From Neelides folsomi (taxonomy: Eukaryota; Arthropoda; Collembola; Neelipleona; Neelidae), in assembly GCA_034687125.1 (NCBI GenBank), contig JAQGBZ010000144.1, forward strand, positions 84,521 through 148,520: a DNA stretch of 64,000 bases, in the 5' to 3' direction. Shown here one piece after another: positions 62,688-64,000 of the stretch (positions within the stretch are counted from its first letter, which is position 1; each line of letters starts with the position of its first letter). Below the pieces are notes generated by a model. That model was not told the DNA's origin. It ran no database searches and saw only the letters and a program-made list of their open reading frames with translations. Made by a program: the position numbers and the translations under genes.

Positions 62688-63925
62688 CTGGAAAAAAACA
62701 TTAAATACATTCAATTAACTTGTTTAAACTTTAGGTAAATAATAAGAAAATAGCATTACAAAAACAGTTAAATTTTCAATTTTTTCATAATGAGGAAACG
62801 GAAATTCAATTTCCGCCACTCAAACAAAACTCTTAAAACTTCAAATTTGCATTGTAGCAAGAAAACTGACCTTGACTGAACTTTTTTAAATATTATATAT
62901 ACAATGCAAAATTAAACTTACAATTAGTAAAATTTAATAATATTTACATATCATGTATCTCTAAGCTAATATACCAACTATCTTATAATGTAATATCCAA
63001 CAATGTATGTATGTAACTAAACGTGATTCTGCATGGTTAAATATTTATATGGTTAATATACTTTATTATATATACTCATTTGAGAATTTGGGCATCACTT
63101 TGGTGGGAATTGGTAATATTGGTAGTAATCCATTGGAAGGGAAGTGAGACTGAAATACAATTAGATTCCTCTTGAGGTTTCCATTTATAATTGAATTGAA
63201 GTGAAAGGGAAGTTGGGAAAATAAAGAAGTCTTCTCCTCCCAAAAACCTTATTTCTCTCTCCTATACAACTCCCTCCTTTACAACACAATTCACCCTTTT
63301 CATTTACTTACTTTTCCCCTCTCCATTACAATTTGGAAGAAAAATATTAAATTTAATCTTTTCTCAGAATGTTCAGTGCGGATTTTTACTCATAATTTGG
63401 GATTTGATCAAACACACTTGTTTTGCCAAAACTTCAAATAAACATATAATTTTCTAAAGAAAATATCGAATTACCTTTTTATTTACAAACAAATTTTCTT
63501 ATGTAATGTTTTTGCAGAATTTAACTAACTCTATAAAATAAAATTTCTTATTGTTTGCGTTGTTTGTTATTTAACTATATAATAAATATCTGTATATATC
63601 TGTATTAATATCTACATAATGTTAGTTAGTAGGATATATGTATATACAGTAATATAATGTAGGTACGCTAATATTGTCATAAATTGTTATTAATATTTTA
63701 GGATTTCTCGAGATATTTTTTATTTACTTTTAAGTACATTACTGATACACTATGTAGGCATAAGGAAATAAGATGCTACATGCTATGTATCTATTTATAT
63801 GATCAAACTCGTTATCGATCCCATTTTCAGTATAAACATCTCATTTATTTGAAAACATTTTTTTAAATTGAAAAGATATTAAATTATTCATCTAATGATT
63901 CCGTGGGGGAATAATCATAATTATC
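62688..63925 (-). other. Gs-alpha intron, continuing beyond the window
   Basis: AT-rich with no exon seen. The preceding Gs-alpha exon (expected to encode the region up to DFPP) is not present, so this intron runs past 64000. Confidence 0.55.
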
Positions 63926-63966
63926 TACAGGGAGGGCCATAAGTATCTTTCTTTTTTTAATCAGCT
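63926..63966. mobile_element. Palindromic MITE, partial copy at the window end
   Basis: The left arm, tacagggagggccataagta then tctttctttttttaa, matches the family. The sequence then diverges and no right arm is seen before the window ends, so it is truncated or its other arm lies outside. Confidence 0.6.
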
Positions 63967-64000
63967 CGTATCTCTTTTAATCTTTAATCAATTTTTCTAA

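Overview
The window is AT-rich (by eye roughly 70%) animal nuclear DNA. Genes are split by mostly short GT-AG introns (about 60-250 bp), and the encoded proteins are closest to arthropod versions. The strongest clue is a Gs-alpha C-terminal half that I remember as nearly identical to insect Gs-alpha. I infer an arthropod, possibly a non-insect hexapod such as a springtail; the sequence alone does not fix the taxon. There is no sign of bacterial, organellar or viral DNA.

Layout. 2.3-7.0 kb (+): catalytic and calmodulin-binding part of a PDE1-type cyclic nucleotide phosphodiesterase, 5' end outside the window. A long low-complexity exon at 9.05-10.6 kb is probably its C-terminal tail. 13.1-16.6 kb (-): CLPTM1L, 11 exons, complete. 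16.9-23.2 kb (+): a very large Q/N-rich and SR-rich protein with an S1-like RNA-binding domain, divergent from CLPTM1L. 24.0-25.4 kb (-): SSR1 (TRAP-alpha), divergent from AIMP1 (25.6-27.4 kb, +). 28.3-32.5 kb (-): a nine-exon gene with a CxxC cluster that I do not recognise. 37.0-39.9 kb (+): GTF2H5 then ZNHIT1, with a decayed retrotransposon in the last ZNHIT1 intron. 40.2-44.0 kb (-): glutathione synthetase, convergent with ZNHIT1. 49.6-62.7 kb (-): the 3' six exons of Gs-alpha, including an 11.7 kb intron; its 5' exons lie beyond the window.

These are housekeeping and signalling genes packed by chance rather than an operon or a pathway cluster. PDE1 and Gs-alpha both act in cAMP signalling. 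GTF2H5 (TFIIH) and ZNHIT1 (SRCAP/SWR1) both act in the nucleus. I assembled exons by hand from splice sites, reading phase and remembered protein families. Most multi-exon models close in frame from start to stop, which is strong internal support.

The most notable finding is a second, phase-compatible version of the substrate-loop exon of glutathione synthetase, in the intron just upstream of the first version. It looks like a mutually exclusive exon pair that changes the active site. Other leads are an in-frame 69-nt intron in PDE1 that would add a PKA-like site, two alternative reading frames at the start of the PDE1 tail exon, two frame-supported GC-AG introns, a presequence-like extension on AIMP1, and a family of about 80-bp palindromic elements, including one copy nested inside another.
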